From positions 193,675 to 251,503 of the forward strand of contig JAMYWO010000007.1 in the NCBI GenBank assembly GCA_024220525.1: DNA of 57,829 nt. The letters are read 5' to 3'. Both the position numbers and the translations under genes were made by a program. This document shows positions 33,478 to 46,397 of this stretch, piece after piece (the first letter of the stretch is position 1; every line of letters starts with the position of its first letter). The notes beneath the pieces were generated by a model that saw only the letters and a list, made by a program, of their open reading frames with translations, was not told where the DNA came from and searched no databases. Origin of the DNA: Cochliopodium minus. Taxonomy: Eukaryota; Discosea; Himatismenida; Cochliopodiidae.

Positions 33478-35312
33478 ATGAATGAAAATAATATTAATCC
33501 AACCACTCCCTCTACTTTGGTCAAATCAAAACCCAAAAAGAAATCATCAAAAGTGGTTGCATGCTGTAAAATATTTGATTTTTTTGATATTATTGAATTA
33601 TTAAGTGTACTCAATTTCTAACATATAAAATAAAGTGAATTGCCGCAAAAATCACAAGGTATATAATTATTGACCCAATTAGACAACATCTTCAATTTAT
33701 ATTGGAAAAAACTAAAATGAAGCTTAAAATTTAAAAAAAAAAATTAGAAATGCGATGGAAAGAAACCCACTTGCACATTTTGTAAGAAAAAAGGATTTAC
33801 ATGCACAGAAAATCTCAAAAGGAAAGCAGTTGGAAGACCTAGATTACCAGAAAATGAAAAAAAGACCAAATGTGAACTTATTTGCACCCAATGCAATGCT
33901 ATTCAAAAAATTGATGCCAAATATTGTGCCGAATGTGGAAACATTGTTCAACAATCCAATAATGACATGAAGCAGATCGTATTGAAGCGGGAGATCGACA
34001 TATTACGAAGGAAGAATCAAGAATTGACTTTATTCATCCAATCAAACAATTTTTTCAAAGGTACAAAAATAACAAATAGAAAAAAGAAACTAAATTTATT
34101 TTATAATTTTAATTTCACATTTTAGTTCATATTGGAACTAATTTTAAAATAATAATTAATTAAAGATCCAAAATCCATTTATTTATTTATTTATTAAATC
34201 CCAAAAAATAAAATTCTTTTATTAACTTAACAATCAATTCAGCTTAATAATCTTTTTTTTTTCTTAATTAATTCTTTCTTTCCTTTTATTTTGTTTTGTT
34301 TTCAAAAATAGTTTCACAGATGTTCTTGATCACCAAATCTACTTTCCCCAAGAACTCACAATTCTTCTTTGGATTCCAGAGCTTTGTAATTGAAGCAGAG
34401 AGATCACTATTGAATCTTTTGGGATACAACAAGACCACCTTTTTGAATCAATCGTATCCAAGCTTGTTGCCCAAGCATCATGTGATGCCTTTGGATAAAA
34501 ACAATTTCAAGGTCAAGATTGAGATGAATGATTCCATCATCCCCAAGTTGGCTTGCAAGAACAACAATCTCTACTTGAAGCATTCGCATGGATCTCATTA
34601 TATCCATTTTCTTGTGGATATAATCATCTATTTCGTAAGAAAACCCCTTCTCCTTTCTTTAGATTCATTAATCAACATTTCTAAATCTATTATAAATACA
34701 ATTTTCGGAGATCAATTTTAAAAGCACAGAACATTCCGTCATTTTATTTTATTTTAAAATTAATATAATTCCTTTTCGTAAATATATAAAATTCCCTATT
34801 AATAGTTTCTCTTCATTTTTTTATAGGATTCTGCCACCAATTTGCCATCTTTCAGGGTAGTCTACCTCAACAAAGTCTGTAACTTGGCAGTAGAAGGAGA
34901 CTCCGTTCCTCCGCACATCCTCCCGGAATGCACTCTCTACTGCAAAAACCAAAAAGATATACCTTCGATCCTCAAAAACGCATGTTTATCCCTCCCAAAT
35001 ACCAAACAACAAGTGCAACAACAAATTCAACAGATGGAACAACAACAGTTTAATCCTCAACAGATGCAACAACATTTTAACTCTCAGCAACAACAAGTGC
35101 AGCAACAACAACAACAGTTGAGCATTCAACAGTTTAATCCTCAACAGTTTCTTAACAACAACAACACTTCCACTGTTGTTAACTCTTCGCCTTCTTTTTC
35201 TCAATTTTCCTCCTTTTTGGATCAGAGTGTCGTTCTTTCTAACTCTAGTGTTACTTCTCTTTCTCTTTTCCCTGAGAGCAATTTGGACAATGATCTCTTT
35301 TCCTTTTTTTGA
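33478..35312 (+). CDS. C14: zinc cluster-PAS regulator with polyglutamine C-terminus
   Basis: 410 residues in five exons: 33478-33565, 33636-33658, 33748-34060, 34312-34634 and 34827-35312. Introns split the cluster after AC and after CRKNHK; the middle exon is 23 bases. The cluster reads CLNCRKNHKKCDGKKPTC, so it has x6 between Cys3 and Cys4, shared with C15 and C16. AVGRPRLPE follows, then ribbon CTQCNAIQKIDAKYCAECG and coiled coil. The PAS part has a two-residue insert (LLGYNKTTFLNQSYPSLLP) and NLYLKHSHGSHYIHF. The last exon has a long Gln-rich region (QQVQQQIQQMEQQQF and repeats) typical of activation domains, then NLDNDLFSFF at the end. Confidence 0.85.
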
Positions 35313-35765
35313 AAAAGTTTGTTTGGTGATTTCGGATTGAGTGTGCGGGGAATCAAATTCTATTTTTAATTTCTTTTCTTCCTCTCTTTTTCTTTGATCA
35401 CTTTAACATCCTTTTATTTTTCTTTTTTTGTAAATTTCTTTTTCTTTTTTTTCCTATCGATCTTTCTCGCTTCATTTTTTCAACTTTGTTAATTTTTGAA
35501 TAAATATTTTTAAATTTTTGAAAATCTTTTTTTTTGATTTTGAAATCTCTTAAAGAGCTTGTGCCTATTAAGAATAGTTTCTTACAACAAAAAACAAAAC
35601 TTGTTTTCAATCAAAATATGGTTGAATAGTTGAAAGAATTTTCTCAAACAAAAATAAAAAAAATTGTTGAGAGGAAAAGATTGAAAGATCCTCCGAAATC
35701 CTCTTTCAAAAATTTTCTTTTGATGAAAGATGAAAGAAGAAAAATAAAAAAATAGCAAAAGGAAA
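35313..35765. other. Spacer upstream of SnoaL-kinase gene
   Basis: No gene recognised; pyrimidine-rich at first, purine-rich just before the next ATG. Confidence 0.35.
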
Positions 35766-38039
35766 ATGGAAAATATCATTAAAGAGAAGATCAAAAACTT
35801 GTACTCACTTTATTCAAACGGAAATTATGAAGTGGAAGATTATTTTAATACAGAAAACTTTTTGAATTTCACCAAAATCAGATTCTCAATGGGTGATAAA
35901 GAAGTAAGATCTTATCTCAATACATCAACAACTCAAATAATATTCAAAACAAAATTTTCATTCGTTTTTAGTCCTATAATTTTGTACAATACAAAAATTT
36001 GTTGAAAGATAGCAGAAGTGGATTTCCAGATGCGAGATATGAAATCGAAGATTTGATCTATGATGGGAACATCAAGGTTGTAGTGAGAGGAAAATTCATT
36101 GGGACCTACAAAAACACAATTGCATTTAAAAAAGGTAGAGTGAAGTTTGAAAAAATTTTTTTTTTTTTTTTTTTTTTTTTTCGCGTTTAAAATGAATTTA
36201 ATTTAAATTAAATATATTATCAATAAAAAAAATAATTAAATTTATTATTGATTTTAATAAAAAAAAAACAGCAACAAATGAAGTAGTAGAATTTGATTTT
36301 GTGCATATATATGAGATCAACAAAGAGTCATCCAAAATAGAAAAGATGTTCTCCATTACTGATGAATTAACTCTTTTCCTATCAATAGGTTTGGTAGTTT
36401 ACGACATGGGAAGTAAATCGGAAGACACATCAGGAACGAGAATAGAAAATAATTTCCCCACCAAAATCTCAGAGCTAACCAAAGAGTGGATCCAAAAAAT
36501 TCTTTTACAAAATGATGTTATCACTCAAGATGTTATTGTAGAAAGTTTCATGTCGAAGAGTAACATATTTAAAATATTATTTATCTTTAATTTTTTTTTT
36601 AAAAATTTTATTTAGAAACAAACAAGGCTTCGTAGGTAAAACTGAGAGAATAAAAGTGACTTACAATAAAGAAACAAAAGCAAACAAACAATTTATCGTA
36701 AAGTTTGCGAGTGATGACCTATTTTTGCGTTCTTTCTTCTCCTCAGTAGGAATTTACCTCAAAGAGGTCAAGATTTACCAACTCTTTGGTTCCAAAGATT
36801 TCCAAGAAAAGTTTCCCGTTCGTCTTCCAATTTGTTATTGGGCTGAAATCAATGAAAAATCAGGTAAATATTTTATTTTTTTAAACGTTTTTTGATCATT
36901 TTGTTGTTAAAAAATTTTTAATTTTTATAATTTCTTTAATAAAAAATGTTCTAAAAAAAAAAAATAGGTGAAAACGTTATTTTAATGCAAGATTTGAAGG
37001 AAATAGGTATGAAAGTGGGAGACAGTTTCTTGGGAGCAACTTATGACCAAGTGAAAATAGGTAATTAAAGCACATTTGAATTATTAGTCAAAAATTTTTT
37101 AAATCTTTTTTTTTTTAGTTATTTCTTATATGACAAAATTTCACAGCCATTTTTGGGACAATAAAGCTGAAGAATTTGATTGGTTGATCGAAATAGATTC
37201 AGAAAAAAAAAAAGCACCACAAGTATAAACAAATTTTTAATTTTCATGTTCGTTTTAATTTTAAAAAATAAAATTTTTGAATTAGACTTTTGGTTTAAAT
37301 AAAGAAAAATTTTTCAGCAATTTGTCTGCGTTTATTCCTGAGGCTTTGGAGCTGAAACTGAAAGAATACAATCCTGAAAAATACACCGAAAAGGTTAGAG
37401 AGAGAAAGGAACACAAAACTTTGAATCACGGAGACTCACATATCAACAACATGTTGTTCAGTATAATTTTTTAAAAATTTTTTTAAATTTTTATAAAAGT
37501 TTTTTTATTTTTTTAAAATGTTTTTTTTTTAAGATTTTTTTCAAAAGTTTTTTTTTTTCTTATTATAAGGTGATAATGATGTTATTTTTATTGATTGGCA
37601 AGTCATTCACTATAATGTGGGTGTTAGAGATTTGATGTACTTTCTCATTTTCTCTGTAACTCCAGAACTCACAAACGAACATTATGACGATATTAAGAAC
37701 TTGTATTTTGATGAGCTAATGAAAAATGCAAAAGAAAATAATAACTTAAAAAATGTATTTTTTTTTTTTATTTTTTTATTTTTTTATTTTTTATTTTTTA
37801 TTTTTTTGGTTTTTTATTTTTTTATTCTTTTATGTTTTTTTCTAAAGTACACCAAAGAACTCTTTGAAGAAGATATCATTTTTGCAACCAACCTTGTTAC
37901 TCAATTGGTGATAATTTCTGGCTCACAAACAACTTTAGTAATCAAAGAAAAAGAAACTGAAAAAGATAATTTTATTGGTGTTTTGAAGAGATTTATTAAT
38001 TTGACACAAAAGGTTGGAGTAGAAAAACTTTTTAATTAA
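35766..38039 (+). CDS. SnoaL-like domain fused to CHK/EcKinase-like phosphotransferase
   Basis: 524 residues in nine exons: 35766-35903, 35972-36134, 36272-36559, 36627-36863, 36968-37060, 37119-37222, 37286-37460, 37570-37754 and 37848-38039, with no stop between the two parts. Residues 1 to about 140 look like a SnoaL/NTF2-like fold (IKNLYSLYSNGNYEVEDYFN, FPDARYEIEDLIYDGN, VVVRGKFIGTY). The rest resembles the APH-type CHK/ecdysteroid-kinase family: ELTKEWIQKIL start, FIVKFASDD around the ATP lysine, LKEVKIYQLF, the Brenner motif LNHGDSHINNMLF (catalytic Asp and Asn) and VIFIDWQ as the metal-binding Asp. The likely role is phosphorylation of a small lipid-like molecule. The fusion of the two is unusual. 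No link to the array is evident beyond position. Confidence 0.72.
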
Positions 38040-38375
38040 ACTCAGACTTAACACTTATTTGCTAAATAAAAACTGATAATTTAAAAGGAAAATCTCTTTA
38101 AATTCGACTGAAATCACAATTTTTATGATTCTTTTTATTTAATTGAAACAACCATTATCTCAACTTTTTTCAAACATTCTATCATCTATTGTTTTTTTTA
38201 AAAATTTTTTTTTAGGTATTTCATTATCCAATTATCAATTAAAGGATATCAACAAATTTGAAGCTTTTTCAAAAAAAAAAATTCATTTGCTTAATAAACT
38301 TCTTTATCATTAAAATTGTTAATATTCTTTTTTGGAAATGATAAAACTTTGAGATTAAAAATAAAATAAAAAAAA
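38040..38375. promoter_or_regulatory. Spacer upstream of C15
   Basis: AT-rich, no gene or distinct motif seen. Confidence 0.3.
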
Positions 38376-40318
38376 ATGAAAAAGAAAAATACCAACAAAA
38401 ATAAAAAAGATACCAAACATAAAAAAGATGTTCTGGCTTGTATGAATTGCAAAAGGAATCACAAGAAATGCGATGAAAAAAGGCCTACTTGCGGGTATTG
38501 CGCCAAGCGCAAATTAGAATGCATAATAAATGAGAAGAGGAAGGCCACAGGTAAGCATCATCAATTGAATAAATACTCTATATGGGATTTAATTCGATCC
38601 TAATATTTGAAATAGGAAGGCCAAAAAAAGATGAGAATGCATTAATCGTCCATCAAAACAATACAAACAATAATATCAGTATTAACATTAATAATATCAA
38701 CAATATCAACAATATCAACAATATCAACAATGAAAATATCCCACAAAAGAGACCTAAGATCGATTTGAAAAATGATATTGATCCCAATCGAGGGATAGTG
38801 AATAATATTCAACAGAATAAAATGTATGTGAATGAAAAAAGTATGATTGAGTTCAACAAGGTCATTTGTGATAAATGTTCGAGTCCCCTTGAAGGAATCC
38901 AACCAAAATTCTGCAGCAATTGTGGAAATCAATTATCTGATAAATTGGTGATGAATAATCAATTGGTGATGGTGAGCTCACTTAATCCATTTTTTAGGAC
39001 TATTTTTAAATTCAATTTATAAATTTGTTTAGGAGAATATGATGTTGAGGAGGAAGATACAAGAATTGATGAATATAATGCAAATGAAAGAGATAGATTA
39101 TGGTAAAACTCAAAAAATATAAAATATTATAAAAGTTGATCTTTCTTTGAATATTCAATTTTATAATTTTATTTATTTTTTTAATTTAATAATCAATTTA
39201 ATCTTAAATAGTTTAATTAAGTAAACTTTTTTCTTTTTTCTTTTTTTTTTATTTTTTATCCAGTGTTTGATATGTGGGTCATGTTTAAAGTTGACTTTCC
39301 TATAGGACCAATTGTTTTTCCCTTTACAACATCAGTTTTAGGTTAAACAAAAAAAAAAATTTTTCTTTTCTTTTTTTTTTTAAACAAAAATTTTTTTTTT
39401 CTCACTAAATTATTGCTTTAAATTTGCACTAAATTAAAAATAAAATTATTTTGTAAATTTTTACATTAATGTAATTTAAATTTTTTTTTGTTTTAATAAA
39501 AGAAATATCTCCAAGTTTCCAAAAGATGCTTGGATATGAAAACATGTACAATGTGGATTTCTCTCAGTTTGTTCCCACATCGCAGCACAAAACACTCGAA
39601 TCTGAAAAAATTAAAATAACTAAAATAGAGAGGGTGAAGGGAGTTCAAACACCCAAACTCATGTATGAAGAGGAAGCATACGTGAAGCATGCCAATGGAC
39701 ATTATGGTAAAAATATAAAAAAAAACATTTAAAAATTTTTTTTTAAAAATAAATTTTTTCAATAAAACCTTTTTAAATTAGTTCATTTTTGTGGTAAACT
39801 AATATTATATATGGTAAAAAAAAATTTTTTTTTTGGAATTTCTTTTCTTTATTCTAAGGGTTTTCTTCTTTTTTAAAATTAAAACTTTTTATTATTTAAA
39901 AATTCTTATTTTATTGTTAATGTATAAATTTATTGTTTTAATTTTTTTATTTACTTTCTTATCTTTTTTTGTTCATTTTTTTGTTCATTCTTTTCTTTAA
40001 AAGGATCCAGTGAAACATCTACCCTCAATAACATCTCTCCAAGTATTGAAAATAAGAAATCTCAATCTTCCTTCTACCCACGAATTCCCTCCTTACAAAG
40101 AACCAAACAACATTACCTTTGTATGTGACACTAGCTACGATCTCCCTCCCGTTGTTAAAATGTTCACAGAGAGGACTGTTCTTGGGAATGATATGTTCTT
40201 TCAGATCAATTCTAATAACACTAATCTTGATAATGAAAATACTGCTTTGAATAATATCACTGACAATTTCATGTTTGAAAACGACAACGATTTTTTTTCC
40301 TTTTTTGATAAGCTATAA
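38376..40318 (+). CDS. C15: zinc cluster-PAS regulator with Asn-Ile repeat
   Basis: 409 residues in seven exons: 38376-38550, 38616-38971, 39033-39102, 39264-39341, 39503-39706, 39782-39813 and 40004-40318. The cluster CMNCKRNHKKCDEKRPTC...C is in one exon, with the x6 spacing of C14 and C16; an intron cuts the ATG|RPKK patch. A short tandem repeat encodes NINNINNINNINN. The ribbon is CDKCSSPLEGIQPKFCSNCG, and the coiled coil continues into the small third exon. PAS: FQKMLGYENMYNVDFSQFVP, AYVKHANGHY. The 32-base exon 6 (HFCGKLILYM) is less certain. The protein ends FENDNDFFSFFDKL. Confidence 0.8.
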
Positions 40319-40782
40319 AAATTATAAAAAAATAAAAAATTTTATAAATAAAAAAAAAATTAAAAAAAAAAAAAAAAAAATTAAAAAAAAAAGAGGAAAC
40401 AATTAAAACACCATTTTTTCTCGAGGAGCAGTTGTAAGAATCTTCATTTCAACCACATTTAATCAATTTTTAAATTTTGATTGTGAAAAAAAGAAAATCT
40501 GCAAAAATTTAACGACAATTATATCCTCAATCAGCTGTTATTCATTTTTGTTCTTTGTAGAACATCAAAATTTTGACCATCATCGATTGAGGAAATAAAT
40601 AAAAAAATTCCCTCAACAATATCCTCACTTTCAAAAATATCTTGATTTTTAAAATTGAAGAAAAATAGTCAGACATTCAAATCAACATAACCATTATCAA
40701 ATTTAAAGTTATCACGTTCAATTAATTTGAAAAAAAAATATTTGAAAAAAAAAAAAAAAAATTGAAAGATATAAAGGAAAAA
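40319..40782. promoter_or_regulatory. Spacer upstream of C16
   Basis: No gene. A/T homopolymers at 40350-40392; ctcgaggag near 40420 is the only GC-rich patch. Confidence 0.3.
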
Positions 40783-42858
40783 ATGATCGAAACAAATACA
40801 CCTATTCATAAAAAAGATGTATTGGCATGTTTGGGATGCAGGTAAGGATAATATAATGTTAATTAATTTTGAAATAAAAAAAAAAAAAATAGAAAAAATC
40901 ACAAGGTAAAAAAAAAAAGAATATTCGATAGAATTTGAAAGATTAGATCCATTATCCTTATATATATATTGATTTGATAATAGAAATGCGATGGAAAAAA
41001 ACCAAGTTGCGGATATTGCCTATCTAGAGGGATAGAATGCATCGAAAATACAAAGAGGAAAATTACAGGAAGACCCAGAGTTTATGATTATGATCCATCA
41101 AATGATCAACCAAAAAAACCGAGCACAACAAAAAGAACTACCTCAAAGAAATCATGCAAGAAAACAAGGACCAATATGGATGATGTATTTTGTGATAAAT
41201 GTGATACAAAGCAAGTTAAAAATGGTAAAATTGATATAATCCTCTTTTAAATTGTTTTCAGCGAAATATTATAATATATTACTTCAGCGAAATTTTGTTC
41301 AATGTGTGGAAATAAATTGCCAGAAAACATTATGATCAGAAACCAAGAATTGGTTCTTGAAAATCAACTTCTCAAACAAAAGATTGATGAGTTAATGAAA
41401 ATGATAAAGATAAAGGAATTGCCTCACAGTAAAAATATTTTTTTGTTTTAATATTATTTTTTTTTTTCATTTTATTTTTTATTTTTTATTTTTTTTTGAT
41501 TTATTTATTATTTTTTTTTATTTTATTTTTAATTCTTTTTACAAATAATTTCTCATTTTAGCTTCTAATCTTTGGATGATGAAAAAAATCGTGATACCTC
41601 TTGATTTCGAGAACCTATTATGTAAAAAAAAAAAGTTTATATAACTTAAAATTTACACAATAAATTAATAAGATCCTTTTCCAAGTCATGTGATGCAAGC
41701 TTCTCCTGCTTTCCACCACTTGCGTATTATTTTTTAATTCTTATTTACTTAATTTATTTTTATACATTTTTTATTTTATATTTTTATTTTATATTTTTAT
41801 TTTATTATATTTATTTTTTATTTTTTTATTTTTCATTTAATTATTTTTTTAAATTTTATTAAAAATAAAGTGGGTTATGAAAATCTCTTCAATTTTAGAA
41901 GCACTGACCTTTTTCCCAAACAAATGTTCAAAAACATCAAATCGGAGAACCTCTACGTTAAAGTGGAGAGACTTCCCGGCATCCTTAGTCCCAAACTCAT
42001 TTTAGAGGAAGACATCTATCTCCGTCATTCTCGAGGAAACATCATCCACTTGGTTTCCACCACCACCATACATTTCGTAAAAAAACTTTATTTTTATTGA
42101 TTTTATTTTAAATACTTTATTTTGAATATTTTTTTTTTTTTTTTTATTTTTCTTTTTTTTTTATTTTTTTTTTTATTTTAATTTTACAATATTTTCAAAA
42201 AAGTTAATTTTTTTTTTAAATCTTTTTTTTTGTTTTTGAATTTATAATGTAAGACTAATTTTTTTTGTTATTTTTTTAAATTATTTTTTCACATTTTTTA
42301 ACATTTTTTATTGTTTTATCAAAGAAAGTTTTAATTTTTTTTTTAAAAAAGGATGAAATTACAAAGACACCGAGCGTTTCTACAATTCAAGTCACAAAGA
42401 TCAACGATCTAAATTATGACCTCAACAAACCCCTCGTTTTCCCAAAGATGAAAGAAAGGAACTGTGTCATCATCTACCATTGTGATCTCTACGATAAAAT
42501 CCCTTTTTTTCTAGATGTAAAAATGATTTTTTTTTTAAAATTTTTTATTTATTTTTTTTATTTATTTTTTAATTTATTTTTTAATTTATTTTTTAATTTT
42601 TTTTTATTTTTTTTTTTATTAAAACAGAAGTTTACTGATCCTCCAAAAAATTTCATTTGTGAAGAAATTTACAAAGAGGAAACCGACTCTCTTTCTTTTT
42701 CCCAGGAACTTTGCCTCTTGAGCTCGGAGCATTCCACCAACAATTTTTCTAATATTGGCGGAGATTATTCAAGTGGTATTCTTGCTTCCAACAATTCTTT
42801 TGCTCTTCAAGATGCTTCTTTTAACTTTGATAATAATGATTTTTTGTCTTTGTTGTGA
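40783..42858 (+). CDS. C16: zinc cluster-PAS regulator with a 13-base exon
   Basis: 388 residues in nine exons: 40783-40841, 40893-40905, 40984-41224, 41288-41428, 41562-41621, 41673-41723, 41871-42076, 42352-42516 and 42628-42858. The second exon is only 13 bases and encodes (R)KNHK in the middle of the cluster CLGCRKNHKKCDGKKPSC. ITGRPRVYD follows. An intron cuts the zinc ribbon between CDKC and FCSMCG. PAS: YPFPSHVMQASPAFHHLLGY (across an intron), NLFNFRSTDLFP, IYLRHSRGNIIH, IHF|DEITKTPSV. It ends NDFLSLL. The exons sum exactly to codons, which supports even the smallest one. Confidence 0.82.
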
Positions 42859-43106
42859 CTTTTTTCTTCACACCCTGGTGGATTTTGTTTATATATTTAT
42901 TTTTTAAATTAAAATAAAAAATTTAAAAAATAAAATCAAACATTGTTAAATTATGTTAGAGAAGTTTTTTTTTTCAAAGGAATGAATTTTTTTCAAACAA
43001 CAAGATCTTATTCAACATCTTGTTGGTTTGAAAGAGAAATAAATTTTACAAAAAAAAAAAAAATTCGAAGTTTTATCCACATTTGTGATTAAATTGAGAT
43101 CTAATT

Positions 43107-45226
43107 ATGAAATCCAAGAAAATTCGAAAAGTGGTAATTCACTTTTTCTCTTATCTTCCCTTTAAAATTTAATTCCCTTTCGAAACAAAAGGCATGCAAT
43201 AATTGCAGAAAAGCACATCGAAAGGTAAAATGATATCCTAATATCCACCACTCCAATAAAAATAACCAAATCATAGTGTGATGGAAATAGACCATGTGAT
43301 TCCTGTATATATAGGTAAAGAGATTGGAATTGATTTAAATAAATGATCAAATGGATAATTTGGATCTAATTGATTAATTATATAGTATCTCATATTAATT
43401 AAAAACATATATAACATGTATAATCTGTTGAGCAAAAATGATTGATTCAATCATTTAAGAATATATGATAATTTGATTTCATTGATAAGGAAAATCAATA
43501 TTTAAGAACACATCCATGATAATATAGTTCAATGTCAAAATTGATATAATTATATGTCTCAGATTAAATTCAATAATTGAAATTTACCTTCAAAATTTTA
43601 ATAATACAATTTATTTGATAGAAAGTTTGATTGTGATCTCAATGAGAACATTAATACGAATAATGATAACAATAATACAAAAAAGAAAAATGATAAATCA
43701 ATTAATGAGACAAATAATGCAGTCAAAGAAGATACGAGATGTGATAAATGCAATGGCCTGACAGAATCCATATCGATCTTCTGCAACAACTGTGGAAATA
43801 AGCTATCAAAGAAAACAATTGAGAAAATTAATCAAAATCTCAATCAAGAAAAAGAGATATTGAGGCAAAAAATCCAAGAATTGATGAGCATCATTCAATT
43901 GAAAGATTATTCAAGTAAATAAATTTTTATTCAGCGGAAATTTTTTTTTTAGCGGATAATTTTTTTATAAGCAAGCGATATGTGGCTTCTTCGAAAAATT
44001 ACAACAGAGTGTGATGGAAAGACTCATTATCCCTTAGCTTCTTTTATTCTAGGTAAAAAATTTTTACTATTTATTTTTTATTTTAAATTTAAAATTTTAT
44101 TTTTTAAAATTTTATTTTTTTTATTTTTATTATTTTTCATTTAATTATTTTTGATTTAAAAGAGGTTTCTCCTTCTTTGTTAAAGTTTTTAGGCTATGAA
44201 AATCTTACCAACATCTATTTTCCAAATTTGATACCAAAAAGATATCACAAAACCGTCACTTTTTTTTTAATTTTTATTATTATCATTAAATATTTATTTT
44301 TATTTTTTATTTTTTATTATTTTTTATTATTTATTTTTTATTTTTTATTTTTTATTTTTTATTTTTATTATTATCATTAAATATTTATTTTTATTTTTTA
44401 TTTTTTATTTTTTATTTTTTAAATTTATTTTTATTCAGATTGAAGACGAAAATGTACATTTTAAGGTGGAGAGGATTGAAGGGAATATCAACCAGAAACT
44501 AAGTGGAGAAGAAGACTTGATAATGCTGCAAGCCAATGGGAATTATTCTCACATGATTGCCCACACAACAAATTATTTTGTAAAAAAAAATTTATTATTA
44601 AAAAATAAAGTAAAAAAAAAATTTGACGAACAAATAATAAAAATAAAATAAAAATAAAAATAAGTAAAAAATAAAAATAAAAATATTTTTTTGAAAAACA
44701 GGATGTTGATACTAAAATTCCTTCAATAGGTAAAAAAAAAAAATTTTAATAAATTATTATTTTTTATTAATTAAATTATTAAAAAAGATTTCTTTAATTT
44801 TTCATTTTATCATTTTAATTTTAATTTTAAATGTTTTTGGAAAAAGGAACGTATCACATCACAAAGATAGTGGACGCAAACATACCCGAGGCGAGACTGC
44901 CACCAATAGAAGTGAAAGTGGACGTGACATTCTTCACGGACATCTTTGACGAGCTTCCCGATCTCGTAGAAAGATTCTCCGCCTTCAATATGTCCGATCT
45001 CGTTCACGAGGAGAGCCATCATAACAATGACAAAGAAAAAAATGAAGAAGAAAAATTTCTGGCAGAGAAATCTTACGATTCAAGTTTGTCTCTTTCTAAC
45101 CACCTTGTTTCCGATGTTAATAATGATCAAATCAACAATTATTCTTTTAATAATACGAATAAAAATTATTCGTACAATCCATTTGAGATGATCCAAGAGA
45201 ATGATGATATTTTTAACTTTTTTTAG
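43107..45226 (+). CDS. C17: zinc cluster-PAS regulator with a 27-base first coding exon
   Basis: 370 residues in nine exons: 43107-43133, 43192-43224, 43277-43314, 43622-43914, 43972-44052, 44163-44254, 44439-44579, 44702-44729 and 44847-45226. The first coding exon encodes just MKSKKIRKV. The cluster is ACNNCRKAHRK-CDGNRPCDSC-IYRKFDC, spread over four exons, with all six Cys. No KRKxxGRP patch is found; a 307-base intron lies where it would be. The ribbon is CDKCNGLTESISIFCNNCG, and the coiled coil ILRQKIQELMSIIQL. PAS: LLKFLGYENLTNIYFPNLIP, but LRHxxGHY is replaced by IMLQANGNYSH. It ends ENDDIFNFF. Frame is kept throughout. Confidence 0.78.
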
Positions 45227-45387
45227 ATTTTGGTTTTTTTTTTATTAAAATCAGATTTTTGTTTTTTCAGATTTATTTTTGTGGATAAGTTCAGATCAAT
45301 TTAAAAAAGCTTTGTAATTATAAAAAGATTATTTTTTTTTTTTGAAAGATCAATAATTTAATTTTTTTTTTCTATTTTTTGATTGTT

Positions 45388-46269
45388 TTATTTGGAGAAG
45401 TTGCCATAATCAACGTTGATAAGTTGGTCCTCAACTTTTGTTTGATGAAGTGCTTTTTTTGCGTTGTTTTGGTCATTTTCTGTATTAAAATAAACGTAAG
45501 CCACCCCTTTTTCACTAAACAAATTGAATTTAATTGAAAAAAATAAGTTTTTTAATTATGAAAGTTTTTTAAATAAATAATTTCAAAAATATTAAACCCT
45601 TCAGGAATGAATACATGGTAAGGATGAAATTCGTAAAATATTTCCTTAATTTCGAATAAATCTAACTCTGGCAAATTAGAGACACTCAGGGAAAACCATC
45701 TTTTTTCTATAAATGGTACTTTTCTAATGAAGATAGGAAAACCGTTGACTTCTGCTTGGTGAAGTGCAACACAAGAATCGTTTTGGTTTTTTTCGTCATT
45801 GAACTCCACATACGCAGCCCCAAAAATCCTAAGATTAGAAAAATTTAAAAATTAAATTTTTTTTTTTATTTTTTGAAACAAGAAGATACTAACTCTTTGG
45901 GTATGAAAGAAGATCTAGCATCAAATTCTTCAAAGATTTGTATCATATCATTTTCATCAATATCCAATGGTATATTGATGACAAATATGAAGAATTTCCT
46001 CGTTTTTTCTTTTTATTTAAATTAAAGTTTTTTTTTTAAACGAAATTATTCTATTTTTAATTACCCTTATAAAATTGAAACCAACTGTTGAATTTTTCTC
46101 CTAGATTTCCATTATATTTCAATCTTTGATGGCTCATTTTTTTCCATAAACTGTCATTTTTGAAGATGGTGTTGAATGTTTTGCAAGATAATGAAAATGA
46201 GGATAGATCTTTATGATTATCAAGTTGCAAAAGAATTTCCATCCAAAGAAATTTATTCAAAATCTCCAT
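45388..46269 (-). CDS. F-box protein with two RRM-like domains
   Basis: Minus-strand gene convergent with C17 (stop codons 160 bases apart). The start codon is at 46269 (MEILNKFLWMEILLQL). Residues 1 to about 65 form an F-box (WMEILLQLDNHKDLSSFSLS, WKKMSHQRLKYN), which usually docks to Skp1 in SCF ubiquitin ligases. After introns come two RNA-recognition-like domains: KFFIFVINIPLDIDENDMIQ ... FGAAYVEFND, and FSLSVSNLPELDLFEIKEIF ... GVAYVYFNTEN, ending VDYGNFSK. Aromatic residues at the RNP positions (FIFVINIP, GAAYVEF) fit RRMs. The combination suggests RNA-linked or RNA-binding-protein-linked ubiquitination; substrate unknown. Splice sites were read by eye. Confidence 0.7.
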
Positions 46270-46397
46270 TATTATTTCAAATGATTCAATTTTTTTTATT
46301 TTTGTTTTTTTTTTTTTTTTTATTTTTTTATTTTTATTTAAACTTGATTTAATAATTTTTAAATTGAAAATTAAATAAAGAAGAAAAATCTTTTGTT

